Positions 31,973 to 44,639 of a stretch of 64,000 nucleotides of DNA are shown in pieces (within the stretch, counting starts at the first letter, position 1; each line of letters begins with the position of its first letter). The notes under the pieces are model-generated. The model had not been told where the DNA came from and did no database searches. It was given only the letters and a program-made list of their open reading frames with translations. The stretch spans positions 2,989,884 to 3,053,883 of the forward strand of contig JARFIW010001176.1 in NCBI GenBank assembly GCA_036346225.1. The letters run 5' to 3'. The stretch comes from Platerodrilus igneus. Lineage: Eukaryota > Arthropoda > Insecta > Coleoptera > Lycidae. The translations under genes and the position numbers were made by a program.

Positions 31973-32352
31973 TGGTTACGTTTATTTTCGGCATAAATAA
32001 ACATACATTTTCGGCATAAATAAACATACACCTTTTTTCTTTTAATTCATTATCCACTCACATAGATTCTGTTTCTACTTTCAATACCCCAACACCATCC
32101 TGTATATTTCACCTTCTTACAAAAAGTCCGTTTATTATAATTTCAATGAAATTCATTTGCTGCGAATTTGTTACTACTGTGCCCCTGTAACATATTTTGT
32201 TTAATTATAGATTTTTTTGTAGGTTTTGTTGTGAGTATGCATGAGTGCTTGTAATTTTTTTATTTCAGGCCTTCCTTGATTTTTGTATTTGAAATACCCC
32301 GCCTACTCGCCGATTGAGCCCTGTTGGGGAGGTTACGTCGATGTACGTAGCA
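31973..32352 (+). repeat. Array LTR A (short form)
   Basis: About 380 bp, from TGGTTACGTTTATTTTCGGC to GATGTACGTAGCA. Compared with LTR C it lacks a ~930-bp central block. Confidence 0.7.
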
Positions 32353-33204
32353 TAATTTTTTTTTAGTTCTTGTACTTGTTGCTTGATGTTATTCTTTCTG
32401 ATTTTTCTTTTTTTTCTCGTTCCTTTCGTTCCACATTCCTCTCCTTTTTCCTGTGGCTAGTTTTACGTTCTGTCGGTTTTCGTGCCGACTTAGTTAAATT
32501 TTTCGATCCACCTCCTGTGGTAGGTGCTTTCTAGTCCATTGTTCTTTTCTTTGGAAACTACGACTTAGTCGACTTTAGGACTAGTTAGCATTTCTTTTCT
32601 TTGGTTCTTTGGTTGTTGCGATCCTTGGGTACCACAGTTTGAAGTAATTTCATTTTTTTTCTATCCAGCATTTTTGTTGTTGCCGAGCATACTTTGAGGC
32701 TTCACACTTTTGTCCTTTTGGGTGTTACTGTTGGTTTTCTTCCTCGTTTCTCTCCTTTACTGTTGGTTTTTTGCAGGGAACCAATCTTCGTTTGAGGTTG
32801 AAGACTTTACTTTTTCTTTTCTGAAGAAGCATTCGTCCTTTGACGACTTTGGTTGTGTTGACGCCATTCTACCTTTGTCCTCGCTCATTGCTACTACATA
32901 CCTATCTTTCCCTGTGCTTCTCTTCAATTTCTTTTTTTTTGTTTGTTTTGTTCGGTACCTTGGCTCTTCAAGCCGGATGAGAATTTTATTTCGTTAAGCG
33001 AATTTTTTTTCTTTTCTTTTGGTTATCCTATTATTGTATATAGGTTTTTCGAGCCGGATAGAAGTTGATTTGTTGGTTTTTGGCTTTTTTTGGAGTTTTC
33101 TTAAGCGAATTCTTTTTTATTTCGTTTTCTTTTTGTTAGTACTGTACTGTCCGCTTTTTTAGTTTTGCTTTCCTACCCCGACTTTTTAATTTTGCTTGGG
33201 GGAT

Positions 33205-33585
33205 TGTTACGTTTATTTCGACATAAATTAATATACACCTTTTTCCTTGTAATTCATTACCCATTCACATAGATTCTGTTTCTACTTTTCAATACTCCAA
33301 CACCATCCTGTATATTCCACCTTCTTACAATAAGTCCGCTTATTATAATCTCAATGAAACTCATTTGCTGCGAATTTGGTACTACTGTGCCTCTGTAATA
33401 TATTTTTTAATTATAGATTTCTTTTTTTGTAGGTTTTGTTGTGAGTATGGATGAGTGAGTGAAATTTTTTTTATTTCAGGCCATTGATTTTTGTATTTGA
33501 AATACCTCGCCTACTCTCCAATTGAGCCCGGTCATTCTTGCTTTGGTTTTCTTCTGTTGGGGAAGTTACGTCGATGTACGTAACA
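33205..33585 (+). repeat. Array LTR B (short form)
   Basis: About 381 bp, from TGTTACGTTTATTTCGAC to GATGTACGTAACA, with the same central deletion as LTR A. It is followed by TTTTTGGTGCGATTCTCAGG, where TGGTGCGATTCTC could be a primer site. Confidence 0.7.
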
Positions 33586-34481
33586 TAAATTTTTGGTGCG
33601 ATTCTCAGGTTTTTTTTGTTCTTGTTCTTGTTGCTCGATGTTATTCTTTCTGGTTTTTCTTTTTTTCTCGTTCCTTTTGTTCCACATTGCTCTCCTTTTT
33701 CCTGTGGCTAGTTTTACGTTCTGTCGGTCTTCGTGCCGACTTAGTTAAATTTTTCGATCCACTTCCTGTGGTAGGTGCTTTCTAGTCCGTTTTTCTTTTT
33801 TTCGGAAACCACGACTTAGTCGACTTTTGTCTAGTTAGCATTTCTTTTCTTTGGTTTTTCGGTTATTGCGATTCTTGGGTACCACAGTTTGAAGTAATTT
33901 CATTTTTTTTCTATCTAGCATTTTTGTTGTTCCCGAGCATACTTTGAGGCTTGACACTTTTGTCTTTTTGGCTGTTACTGTGGGTTTTCTTCCACGCTTC
34001 TTTCCTTTACTGTTGGTTTTCTGCAGGGAACCAATCTTTGTTTGAGGTTGAAGACTTTACTGTTTCTTTTCTGAAGACGCATCCTTCCTTTGGCGACTTT
34101 GGCTGTGTTGACGCCATTGCTACTACCTACCTATCTTTTCCTGTGCTTCTCTTTAATTTCTTTTTTTTTGTTTGTTTTGTTCGGTACCTTGGCTCTTCAA
34201 GTCGGATGAGAATTCTGTTATTTTTATTTTAGAGTGTTTTCGTTTGTTGTGTTTTTATTTCGTTAAGCGAATTTATTTCTTTACCTTTTCTTTTGGTTAT
34301 CCTATTATTATATATAGGTTTTTCGAGCCGGATATTAGTTGATTTGTTGGTGTTTGGGGTTTTTTGGAGTTTGCTTAAGCGAATTCTTTTTTATTTTGTT
34401 TTCTTTTTGTTAGTACTGTACTGTTCGCTACATTACCTTTGCTTTCCTACCCTGACCTTTTAATTTTGCTGGGGGGGGGGT

Positions 34482-35801
34482 TGTTACCTATATTTTCGGC
34501 ATAAATTAACATACACCTTTTTCCTTTTAATTCATTATCCATTCACATAGATTCTGTATCTACTTTTCAATACTTTAACACCATCCTGTATATTTCACCT
34601 TTGTACAATAAGTCCGTTAATTATATTTTCAGTGAAACTCATTTGTTGCGTATTTGAAAAGTTTCCGTTCTAAATTAAATGGTCTGTACCTTGTTTTAGC
34701 TGTTCGTTGGCTTGTTGCATATGCCTATAGCGTATAATTATTTCCTAAATGCTACAACCTAGAAACTCATCGAAATAAGGTATCGTACTATGCGATAAAC
34801 CGTAGTTCGAGTTTCTAATCTAATGTGTAATACCGGAGGATTGGATTAGGAATTATTATTATTTAAAACATTTTTTTTTACCAAATGCTGTCCTATAGAC
34901 GACAACGATTACTCGTCGTTGCCGTTGTAATTTTTTTTTGTGTTGCCGTTCTTCAGGATTTTGCACACACCACTGTGTGCGTTTTCCGGTGGATAGGACC
35001 GCCCTGTCACCTTGGCCCTAATTGGTGAGGTGATTGCCGCTCTGTCTTTTTTTTATGGCACCACTTACGTGGTCCTAGGCCCCGCCTCTCCACTCCGGTC
35101 CGAAGGAGGGTTAATAGGCCCAGCATCAGCGCTACGTAAGTGAGTATTGATCTACTATTCTTTATATGGGTTTTATGTAAGGGGTGAAACGACACATGGG
35201 TACGGTTCCTAAATTTTGCAGTATACATCCTGATCCTTTACGGTGAGAATTTCAGGTAGTTAACTTTATTCTCACGATGGCGATTTAGGTGGTGCTATAA
35301 TCGGAAATTTTGTAAATTAAGACCTTCTAGTTGAAATGATTGTCCGTATGTTAGAGGATATGAATTATTAATATTTTATTTACGGGGACCACTGTAGCTA
35401 TTTAATGGTATGTATTTGATTTTAGGCTTATGATGATAATTTGGAGCTGTGGTTTTTAGATTTGGTGGTTTTCTTTGGTAATTAATATAGGAGGGGGACC
35501 TAAGAACTACAGCTCGCCATGTTAAAAATGATTTCTTTTGCGTTTTCTTTTTAGTGTAAATTATAATAGTTATTAATTATTCATTGTTGGCACTACTGTG
35601 CCTCTGTAACATATTTTATTTAATTATAAATTTCTGTTTTTTGTAGGTTTTGTTGTGAGTATGAATGAGTGCATGTAATTTTTTTATTTTAGGCCTTCCT
35701 TCATTTTTGTATTTGAAATACCATGCCTACTCGCCGATTGTGCCCGGTCATTCTTGCTTTGGTTTTCTTCTGTTGGGAAGGGTATGGCGATGTACATAGC
35801 A
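34482..35801 (+). repeat. Array LTR C (long form)
   Basis: About 1.32 kb, from TGTTACCTATATTTTCGGC to GATGTACATAGCA. It carries a ~930-bp central block (about 34652-35583) absent from A and B. Part of this block (GGAGCTGTGGTTTT, ACAGCTCGCCATG) is shared with the solo LTR at 17377-18609, so the long form is probably ancestral and A and B are deletion derivatives. Confidence 0.65.
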
Positions 35802-35829
35802 AACTTTAAATATTTTTAAACGCAACTCA

Positions 35830-36770
35830 TAACACCAGGAGGAGACAGACATTAACGAACATGCCAGATGCCTAAACTACTCAATAACGATCAATGGACG
35901 CATTAATATCCGGACAAAAACTCAACACAACATTAAAAATGGTACAATAGACGACGGAGCTAATCACACTTAGCCAACAATGTCAAAGGACTAGGACAAA
36001 TTACAAAGTATCTGTGACAAAGTAGGAACTACAGCATCACAATTACATAAGGCAACTATGCGAAATGACATGGCATAACTAGAGCGTCTTTGTAGAAAGA
36101 CACTTACGGGTTGATCCGTAGGGAATGCCGTTTAAAACAATAACCGACAAATTGAAAATACCTAAAAAAAACCGACGAAACGGAGATAAAAAAATGTAAG
36201 GAGACACTGTAAATGCTCATGACAGCACTGCTGCCTCACAACGAACAGCAGGATAACAGACCCGAACAAATTGCCAAACGTGCACAAGTGACTGAACAAA
36301 ATGGACGCTGTAATAGACTCTCCGATCCAACAGAACGAAGAGGTCATCGCCGCAAAAAGCAGTCAAAATCACACAAAAATCCAGAACAGACGATATACAA
36401 GCGGAAGTGATAAATGCACTAGAAATTCAACTAGTGCCCGCATTACGTCACCTTAACAACGAATGTCTAAATCACTCTAAATTTCCGAACATCTGGAAAC
36501 GAGCAAACGTTTTTATAATCCTGAAAGGTCAATAGAACGAACCGACACACACAAATTCCCACAGACCGGTATGCCTACTGCATACAGTGGGCAAGAGATG
36601 TGAAAGACTATAATGCGACGGGATGTGTGAGCACTGAGAACAGGTGAGCATGCATCCAAGACCAGTATGGGTTTAGGAATGGGCGCTCGTCAGAACACGC
36701 AATAAACACCACGACAAACACTCTGGTGGAAGCAACTCAAAAATATGTGATACTGATCATCATTATAACG
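35830..36770 (+). pseudogene. R1-like LINE reverse transcriptase remnant
   Basis: Through many frameshifts the plus strand shows RT blocks in order: LRVDPWGMPFKTITDKLKIP near 36100-36160, LVPALRHLNNECLNHSKFP near 36430-36490 with RANVFIILKG, RPVCLLHTVGKRCERL near 36565-36615, and GFRNGRSSEHAINT near 36670-36715. These are the R1-group layout, but the sequence is not a close match to the nested LINE at 27264-29820. The catalytic palm is missing: the copy stops near 36770, where RTE-like sequence follows. Confidence 0.65.
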
Positions 36771-36829
36771 GTATGATTCCTCGTTACTAGTTTGTGAAGT
36801 TAGGCAACTTTATGGTAAATTGAAATCGG

Positions 36830-37770
36830 TTTTGTAGAAACAAGCCGCAAACACAAAAGTACTGGTGGACAGAGAAGTGTCCTATCCCCGTTAATTTTTA
36901 ACTTGTACATCGAAGAAGGCAATATATACTGTCAAATGCAAGACGACATTTGGAATTACTATGCAGCGACAATAAATTGATATGCTTAGATTTGCAAATG
37001 ATATAGCGGAATTAACATCAAGCAAGGAAGAGTTAGCAGTTGCTCTGAATGAAATGGAAACTAACAGAGGAATACGGTATGAAAATTAACAAAAATAAAA
37101 CTAAAGTTCTAGTATGCAAAGGAGGGAAAAATTAAAAATACGAATAAAAATAAGTAAAAAGTACAAGAGGTTAACGATTTCTGCTACCTACGAAGCCAAA
37201 TAACGCAAGAAGGGAAAATTACAAAAGATATAAAACAAAGATCAGCACAAATTTCTGCTGCATTTAACCAAAAAAGGCAACTACTATGTTTAAAGACAAT
37301 AAACATAGAAACAAGGAAAAAATTACTGAAAACATATTTGTAGAGCACAGCACTGTACGGCTGTGAAACGTGGACAGTAGGAGACGCGGGCAAGAAAAAG
37401 GTAAAAGCCTTTGGAAAGGTGTAGCTTCGGACGTATGATGAAGATATCATGCACAGGCAAAGTTAAAAGCAAAGAAGTCCTAGAAATGGTAGGCGAAGAA
37501 AGAAATATGTGGAAAGCAGTAAAACAGGATAGATAGGATGAAAGGTCACATACTAAGAAATAAGATAATAGTGTGGAATATATTAGAAGCAGAAATAGGA
37601 AAGAAAAAAAGGAAGACATAAACCTAGGTTAGGCTATTGCACATAGATAGTCAAAGATGTAGGTTGTGAGAATTTCAGGAAAATGTGTAGGCTAGCTCGG
37701 AATAGAAATCAATGGCGGTACGCGTTCAATCAGTTAAAAGACGGAAACCTAATGAAGAAAAAAATAATTG
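36830..37770 (+). pseudogene. RTE-like LINE (family 1) copy, 5'-truncated RT C-terminal part
   Basis: The plus strand matches the second half of the family-1 ORF. It shows an NLYIEEG-type block near 36900, a remnant of the ADDI motif near 36990 (LRFANDIAELTSSKEEL), VNDFCYLRSQITQEGKITKD near 37160-37215 and STALYGCETWTVGD near 37340-37380. It ends with NFRKMCRLARNRNQWRYAFN at about 37725. Numerous stops break the frame. Endonuclease and RT N-terminal half are absent. Confidence 0.78.
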
Positions 37771-37979
37771 TTCTTGAACTTTATGATCATTATAAGCAAC
37801 GACCGGTGTTGGTTTTGCAATTTTCTCAACTAATGCTGATTGTGCGGAAGGATTTATGGAAAACTACTAATTCGGCAAATGTCTAAATGTTGGTGACCTT
37901 GGTAACCGTATATTGCTTAACCCTCTTCACATACCACTAAATATCGGTGAAATAGGGTATATATTTAGAAAACAATAGA

Positions 37980-38475
37980 AGGGGATCCGAGCTGTATCTA
38001 ACAAGAAAAGCAGCGTCTATGTTCGAAAACAACAAACATAGAAACAAGGAAAGAATTTTTGAAAGCATGTGTGTAGAGCACAGTACTGTGTGGTTATGAA
38101 ATAGGGACGCATAGTTGGAGAAACAGACAGGAAAAAGGTAGAAACCTGTTAGAATATGATGCTTTAGATGTATGATGATGATAGCATATACGGATAAAAT
38201 TAATAACAAAGAGGTTTTAAAAACAGTAGGGGTAAAAAGCTATCTATGCAAAAAAAATAGGAGAAATAGAAGGGCAGGAAATATTCTAAGATAACTGGGA
38301 AATAGTGCGGGATATATTATGAGCACATATAGGAAAAAAAAGAGGGAAAAGTAGACCTGGATCGGTCAATTGCACGCAGATAGTGAAATATGTAAGCTGT
38401 AGGAATTTGAGGGAAACGTATAGGTTAGCTCAAAATAGGAAACAATGTAGGTACGCCCCATGCAACATGCCTTTT
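37980..38475 (+). repeat. Second copy of the LINE C-terminal segment (3' region of the 36.8-kb copy)
   Basis: This degenerate repeat of the ORF end shows NNKHRNKERIFESMCVEHST near 38025-38085, AYTDKINNKEVLKTVG near 38190-38230 and a final LRETYRLAQNRKQ near 38405-38445. It is the third instance of the same main-end / spacer / second-end layout. Confidence 0.7.
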
Positions 38476-38479
38476 GGCT

Positions 38480-41460
38480 GATGTCTAGTCCTTTTACAAC
38501 GTGTTTCGTACTTTCTAAAATACTCCTGCTTTGCTTACTCTAAAAACACATTTTATTATTTCTCGGAATTAAGTTTGATTCCGAATATTTACGTTTACTC
38601 TTGTCCTAGAATATAAAACTACACACTGAGGTTATTATATTTATTCACAACCCTTCCTCTTTATTGATGTTATATAAATAAATGCGAATACGAGTAATTT
38701 TCTAATTGGTCCGTTCCTTTAAACATGTCTTCCAAAACACGACTGGTGTAGATCTGAATCCATATCAGGAGTATCATTTCCCTTCTTTTATTTGGTTGGC
38801 TATCTGTAGTTTTCGTGTGACGTTCGTCTTCTGATATCTGTCTGCCGGTGCAGGAGTCGACAAAGTTAATATATCTATAAATCGCATGAGGCTACCTATG
38901 GTGCGTATTTTCTCACTAAACGCATAACGTTTTAATATAAATAATTTTATAAATGTCATACCTAGGATGTAAGATAGTGTCGCTTATTTGGACCTGATCT
39001 GTAAATTAAGGATGGTAAGATATTTCAGATAAATTTTTGATTGTTTCGTCAAACCATGTGTATTATGATTTGGTAACACAATTGATTTTGTAAGGTCCAA
39101 AAATTTACTTCAAATAAATCTCCAAAGTTTTACTCCAACATTATACGCTAAATAAAATCTCCAATTTTACTTCGAGTATAATCTCCAATTTTGCTCTAAT
39201 GTTTACTCCGAATATATCTACAATTGTTTTTATATAAATTTCTACCTTCGAGCATGTCGATGTTAAGCAGGTCGATTTCTTCATAAATTTTTTTTAACGT
39301 TTTATATAGAAAGCTATGATATGCCACAGTTTTACCTACACAATGTAGAAATATCCGGATGCTGAAATTTTTTCTTTGATGGAATCTAATTAGTTATTGC
39401 TGAAAATATTTGACGGAGATGTTTATCTATTTAGAAGGTTGAAGACCTCATTTTATGGACGAGTCGTTTGACAAGTGCCAGATATTTTTTATGAAATCTC
39501 ATATGGAACCTGAAGAAAACTAAAATATAAATAACAATATAAAATAGTTACTTACTCCAGTTATGAGTTTTACTGTATTTTCCTTTAGTGTAAATGGTAG
39601 TGCATAAACATTATAACCTAACAATTTACACTTATCTAAATTATCTATGTGAGTTTTCATAACAGTAGTTTTGCTGTTTGCTTATCTTGCACTTAAATAT
39701 TTTTTATAACTGCTTATAACATAACTCTGTGAATATGTGGAATTTTATGAAATTTTTTATGGTAAAAATGTTTTCAATCAAATAATTTAAAATTGAATCA
39801 GAACTATTTTATTGCCTTTACGAAGAGTTTTGTGTAAATGCTTATAAAAACCTAGTATTAGGACTGTGATTTCCTGAATATTGATGGTTTCTATAGAGAT
39901 AATTGTTCATATGTTAATAATCAAAATTTCAATATACAAGTTTAATATTTTTCTTGCTCCGACTTACGTTTAATCTCTAATTCTTTTATTGCCAGGTGAG
40001 AATAGAAAAGAGAGTCATCATATCGAGAGCCTTAAAATTTTTATGTGTAAATAACCTCCCTATTGAAATAAGTTTTTTGCAAACTCCGCAGCCATTAAAG
40101 GCCGATGTTAGCTCCGCCAAAGTTTTATGTAATCGGAAAAAGGAACGGTGCAGTCTAACCAGTTTCGGAACTGAAGACCTATTGATGATAATAGGTTAAA
40201 TGAACAGAGTGGAGTTCTTAAACAGTAGATAGAAAAACAAGGTGTGCACAAAGTTCCATCAACCTACGTTGCATAAATAACTAATCATTTAGTCGTTTCG
40301 TAGACCATCCACCGTCAATAGATCAAATTGCAGGTGAGTTGACGTTCAGCAATTTATGTAATTATACCGAAAGTTCAGAAACCTTTCCAAATAGGTGAAA
40401 CTGTTAACATTGGTATGCTCCTAAAAGATTTGTTTTTGTTTACATAGAACGCATCCTTCACCACTAAAAGCTAGCTGGTGCATTATTACTATTACGTCTC
40501 CGTAGTAGTAAATTTCACTCAAATCGTTAGCTTCAATTTTATACGTAACAACACGTTTACCTTAAGGTATGATTTTACACAAAGAAAGATATTAAAAATA
40601 GAAATGATGAACATCCTCAATAACGGAATCAGATTAAGAGTGAAAAACGCTTGAACGATTGCAAATCTTCTATTCTCATTTTTCTACAACAAACTAAAGT
40701 TCTGGCGAGTCTGAAACGGTGTGCGTGGCGGCTTGAGATAACGAGAACTTGTAGGAGAAGGTGTTTGATGGATCTGCTATGGAATTGTGTCTGCTGTAGT
40801 ATTGTAAATAATCTCTGATACACGGGGTAGCTACAGTTGGTTATAGCTAACTGCAACTAAATACGGATAAGACGATAGGGTACAAATACGTTAGTTCTGA
40901 GAGATTTAGTGTGTTGCCGTTTTTGAATAGTATATAAAATAATACTAATAGATTATTTATGTGTTAAAATTTTAATCAGTTAGTTTGTTATTAATTGCTT
41001 TAATAAACTTTAGTGTAATTATGTCTCTATCATAGCGAATAAAATTTAGAAATCATAAAAACAGACAAGTTGTCATTTTTACTACTTTATGGACATGTGG
41101 GTCTAAATCCGGACAACAAATTACTAAATTTCAGACACATAAATTTAGAGTGTCTGAAAATAGATTAATTTTCGGACATCATATTTTTACTTTCAGAAAT
41201 GCTAAAAGGACAAGTTATTTATACGTTTGATAATTACAGAGTTTATTTTATTGCACCTACTTCTATGCACAGCTTAGGTAAAGTATATTATACGTTAGAA
41301 ATTAAAAACATAACAAATTTATCAAGCACGTTTAAAAATAAATCTAAAAGGTATATAAATTTTTTAATCCTTTTTACTTACTTATCTACAAAAATCACAT
41401 TGATAGTCCATATGAGCAGCTTCCTCATACGGTTTGTCACTAAGATTTGAACCTTTTTGC
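38480..41460. other. No gene recognised (3 kb)
   Basis: A+T-rich. The only structure I see is at 39105-39225, where short degenerate units related to AAATCTCCAATTTTACTCC repeat about four times. Open frames at 39996-40199 and 41199-41450 resemble nothing I know. Confidence 0.5.
39105..39225. repeat. Short degenerate tandem repeat
   Basis: About four units of ~35 bp combining CTCCAA(T/A)TTTTACT and AACATTATACTC/GAGTATAA-like segments. Non-coding, function unknown. Confidence 0.4.
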
Positions 41461-43834
41461 ACATGCGTCATTGTTCGGCTTCACCTTCTTGTTTATCTTC
41501 GCAGTTTGCATATTTTTCTCTAATTTTTTTTGCATTACTTTCAGTTTAGGCACAGTTTTTATAATTTTTTATTTTTTCTTCTTACCATTGTTCTTAATTT
41601 TCCGTTCTTCTTTTTGCTTCATATAATTTATTTATTTTAGCGTTATCTACACTTTTATAGATGCTTTAGAAGAAATTGCACTAGGCAATTTCCTTCTGGT
41701 AATTTTAGTTTTATGTGATATAAATGGTCCCGAATAACTAAGATAATTTACAAAACTGTTATCTAAAGCTGTTTGTTGTTTTTTCATGTACGATCAAGCC
41801 ATCACAATTTTTATTCTGCTTTTTATTGTCATCTAACATGTGTTTCTGTTCGCATATCTCATTTTGGTTTTCGTTTTTATTTTTTTTTCTTTTCATACTC
41901 AGTGTTATCTACCACATTTTACAAAATTCTACTGTTTGCTTTTCTATTTCTTCAGCATTGCTTCTACTACCTTTAAGTTCGTTGTTTCTATTTCTTTATC
42001 TTCATTTTTTGTTGTTTTTCATATTCAAATTCAATGATTTTTTATTTTTATCTTTTTGTCACCTACTTCAAGCGTTTTGTTTACAAAGTTGTGAGCATAT
42101 TCACATTCATCTTTATCCTCAACGCAATTACTTTGTTCTACTGAGTTAGGAATAGAATCGAATGCATTCATGAAAACAATTTCCACACTTGTTGAGTTTT
42201 CATAGTAATTAATGTCATCGACAAACGTAACAAAAATTTCAAAAACCATTAGAGCTTGAGTTTCGATTGTTAATTTGTCGCAATCGATCGTAGTACTGTC
42301 AGTCACATTATTATAGCTCATGCAGTTTTGTTAAAAAAACAGATATTTCATTAAGAATCACTTGCACATTTATACCATATCTAGTTAGTGAATGTTGCAT
42401 TTTTTGTGTGACTCTTTCAGCTGTTCTAAAGTCTTCAGAAGTCAATGATGCTTTCAATGGGTTACTATATTGATTTTGTGCAGATTTTATTTTTCCATTA
42501 TCACCCTCAGAGCTAAGATAGCCTCCCGTGTTCCCCTGCTTCGCCTTTAAATTACTAAGACAAATTAGTTCGTTTCAATATGAATACTGCTCCGTTTATA
42601 TTGTAAATAATTTACAGCTAAATTTATTTTCCGTTGAGTTTGTTGATTATTTACGTCCGCTTCGGTATATTTAAATTTTTTAGTGTAAAATTCTATGTTT
42701 TACTTCAAGCACGTGCCTACAAGTGCCGCGAGTGATAAACTTTGCTATCCGCATGTGCAAAAACATTCTATTAACTTGGAAAACACACGAATCAAGTCTG
42801 TATCGATTTGTCGTTCTTGAAGGCCAATGATGACGATGATGATGAATTTAAAGGTTCCTAAACATGTTGTGTGTGAACAACACAATGAAGTTGAGTTTCA
42901 CGATCTGTGCAACGCTTCCATGCAGGGTATGGTGCATGTGTTTTTCTACGCTCAAAGGACAAAGAGGTTTTTATTACGTTAAACTTATTTGTACCAAATC
43001 TTCCAAAGTCACTAACAATTCCAAAGTAGAAGCTCTGTAGAGATGTCCTATTATTTATAAAAGTATTAGACTGCAAGTTACTTGTTCTATTTTCTAGTGT
43101 TTCGACTACTGCTCAAGTATGTGAACCAGCTCCCTTTGAAAGCTCAGACATTCCAGAAGGTGCGGAAACGAGTGGTTGCCCTTGCAGATGTTGGCCCAGG
43201 CTAGCGGCAACCACTCTACATGTGGTATTTTCGTGATCCTTTAAGTTTTTACCTGTTACAACCTGTGGATAAGTTATAATAACTCGTAGATGGATTTATT
43301 TTGTTTAATGAATTGTAACCAACGTCACAAAATAAAAAAAACAAACAGAGCTAAATAAAAAAAATGCAGCACGCACCGTAACTACCATGTTGCCAGCGGC
43401 GTTGCCATTAAAAAAACAAACAAAGAAACAATACTACAACTATAACTTATCTGTAAAGTACAATCCAACATCCTTATTAGCATCAACTATCACTGCCACA
43501 CTCTTACGGGTAAAATGTATAATTTATTAGCAACGCAAAGTTCACAACTTAACTGGGTTCTAGAACAACCGACGCGCGTTTCGATAACGTGCCGCACTCT
43601 CTCGCACGCTTAACCCCGACTGACCCTTACCTATCGGACCAACTTAAACGTTACGGATACTTCTACCTATTATTATAGGGGGCGGCCTAGTACATATGGC
43701 TGAACACTAATCCTACTCTATTAAAAACTTTCGTGTGCAACATATTTGCTGACGTGCAGCAGCTGTTACACAGCACATCATTTAGCGACATGTACCAACC
43801 AAATGCAACTTTGCAGATTCGTTTTTTATAAGGA
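41461..43834. other. Mostly unassigned; contains a tiny LINE fragment and an unrecognised minus-strand frame
   Basis: 41460-42330 is T-rich on the plus strand. Its minus strand has a 96-codon frame (42031-42321) and, in shifting frames further down, a Lys-rich then Cys-containing stretch that might be the end of a decayed DNA transposase; I cannot confirm it. 42860-43260 on the minus strand is nearly open for ~100 codons (NNRTSLQSFYFGIVSDFGRF and on) but unrecognised. 43170-43216 is an 11-bp perfect hairpin stem (GAGTGGTTGCC/GGCAACCACTC). Confidence 0.45.
42490..42549 (-). repeat. Sixty-base fragment of the family-1 LINE RT
   Basis: CCATTATCACCCTCAGAGCT and what follows matches, with few differences, 22211-22270 inside the full-length LINE (the ALRVIMEK coding block). 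Neither flank is LINE-like. Confidence 0.6.
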
Positions 43835-44197
43835 TTAGTCCGGTAGCATTAAGTGGTTCCAATTTTTGGAAGCACAACACATCATAGTTTCATAAAAACG
43901 AGTCTGCAGCCTGATTCAAATCATTCAAGTGATGACTTTCCTGAAATAAAAGGAAAATCCCATAGTAACCCGATTAACCCACAAGAGCTATTTTCATTCA
44001 ATCGTTACTCAATGTCTCATCTAATACGAGTCCCTTCTTACTGGTTTCGTTTTCATAACAATTCTTTTAAGCCCAAGGCAAGTCGTTGGCTAGGTTTCCT
44101 ATCTTCAAATGAGTTTCAAAAAGCCTTTCTTGTTCTTATAACGCATTCACAACTTTTTCTGCCGAATAAAGAAATTTGTCTCAAGATAAAATTTTAA
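43835..44197 (+). pseudogene. BEL/Pao pol fragment upstream of integrase
   Basis: The pattern MSHLIRVPSYWFRFHNNSF, then LGFLSSNEFQKAFLVLITHS and LFLPNKEI, matches the conserved segment between RNase H and integrase in BEL/Pao elements (a conserved hydrophobic/Arg-Phe block followed by L-E-A-I-Q-E spacing). Just upstream, GSNFWKHN-like and DDFPEIKGK-like pieces in two frames fit the preceding WGP...WP region. It is truncated on the right by the second RTE-like family. The matching integrase part is at 51380-51960. Confidence 0.5.
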
Positions 44198-44639
44198 AAT
44201 TTTTATCGTTGTTGTCTCTTAATCTTTTTTTGGATTCTAAGAGCATATCCCTATAGTAGCGGACAAAGAATACTACTATAGTAAGCCTGCTTATCGTAAA
44301 AGGCGATTAAAAGGCGCAGCAAGAGGCAGCAGCTTTGCTGGCTAAGCGATATTGGAGGAGAGTTGGTTGGTCTCGGACGATCCTCAATAATTTACAAGGT
44401 TGTTGTGGGTTGGCCGTGACGGATACGGCTTTTTTGCTAAAATCTTTAAAAACTGCGTTGTGCAAAGATATGGGAACCTATCACAATATTTCCCAGGTAT
44501 GCGTGGCCTAAACCACGAAATATGTATGATGGAGAGCTCACAAGTAAAATTCTTGTCCGAAGGTAAAATACCCCCTCATTCAAATCTCCGAGAGGAGGTA
44601 CTTGGGGCTCGTCATAGTAAGAATCTAAAACAACGGTTC

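Larger units (their letters stand above)
31973..35801 (+). mobile_element. Tandem LTR-internal-LTR-internal-LTR array, non-coding
   Basis: Three LTRs of the TGTTACG...GTAGCA family (31973-32352, 33205-33585, 34482-35801) alternate with two nearly identical pyrimidine-rich internal regions (32353-33204 and 33586-34481). Each internal region ends in a G-rich polypurine-like run (GCTTGGGGGA, or GCT followed by ten G) directly before the next LTR, as at a retroelement 3' LTR junction. Frames in the internal regions are Phe/Leu/Ser-rich translations of T-rich DNA and show no gag or pol similarity. The array is best read as a multimer of a non-autonomous LTR element (TRIM/LARD type) produced by unequal recombination. 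I saw no TSD around the whole array. Confidence 0.72.

Noticed and set aside
32710..34232. Paired 93-95-codon Phe/Leu-rich frames as a repeated membrane protein gene
   Set aside because: They are translations of T-rich DNA inside the two copies of the tandem array and have no gene-like start, homology or codon signal.
41773..42149. Three overlapping hydrophobic frames on the plus strand
   Set aside because: All three frames of the same T-rich stretch are open, which is a composition effect.
41400..42330. Decayed pogo/Tigger-like transposase end on the minus strand
   Set aside because: A Lys-rich stretch followed by spaced Cys/His residues is suggestive, but it needs several frame changes within 100 bases and I cannot place a catalytic motif.
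43853..44197. The full 114-codon frame as an intact small protein
   Set aside because: Only its second half matches BEL/Pao pol. The start is arbitrary and the upstream pol motifs run in another frame.
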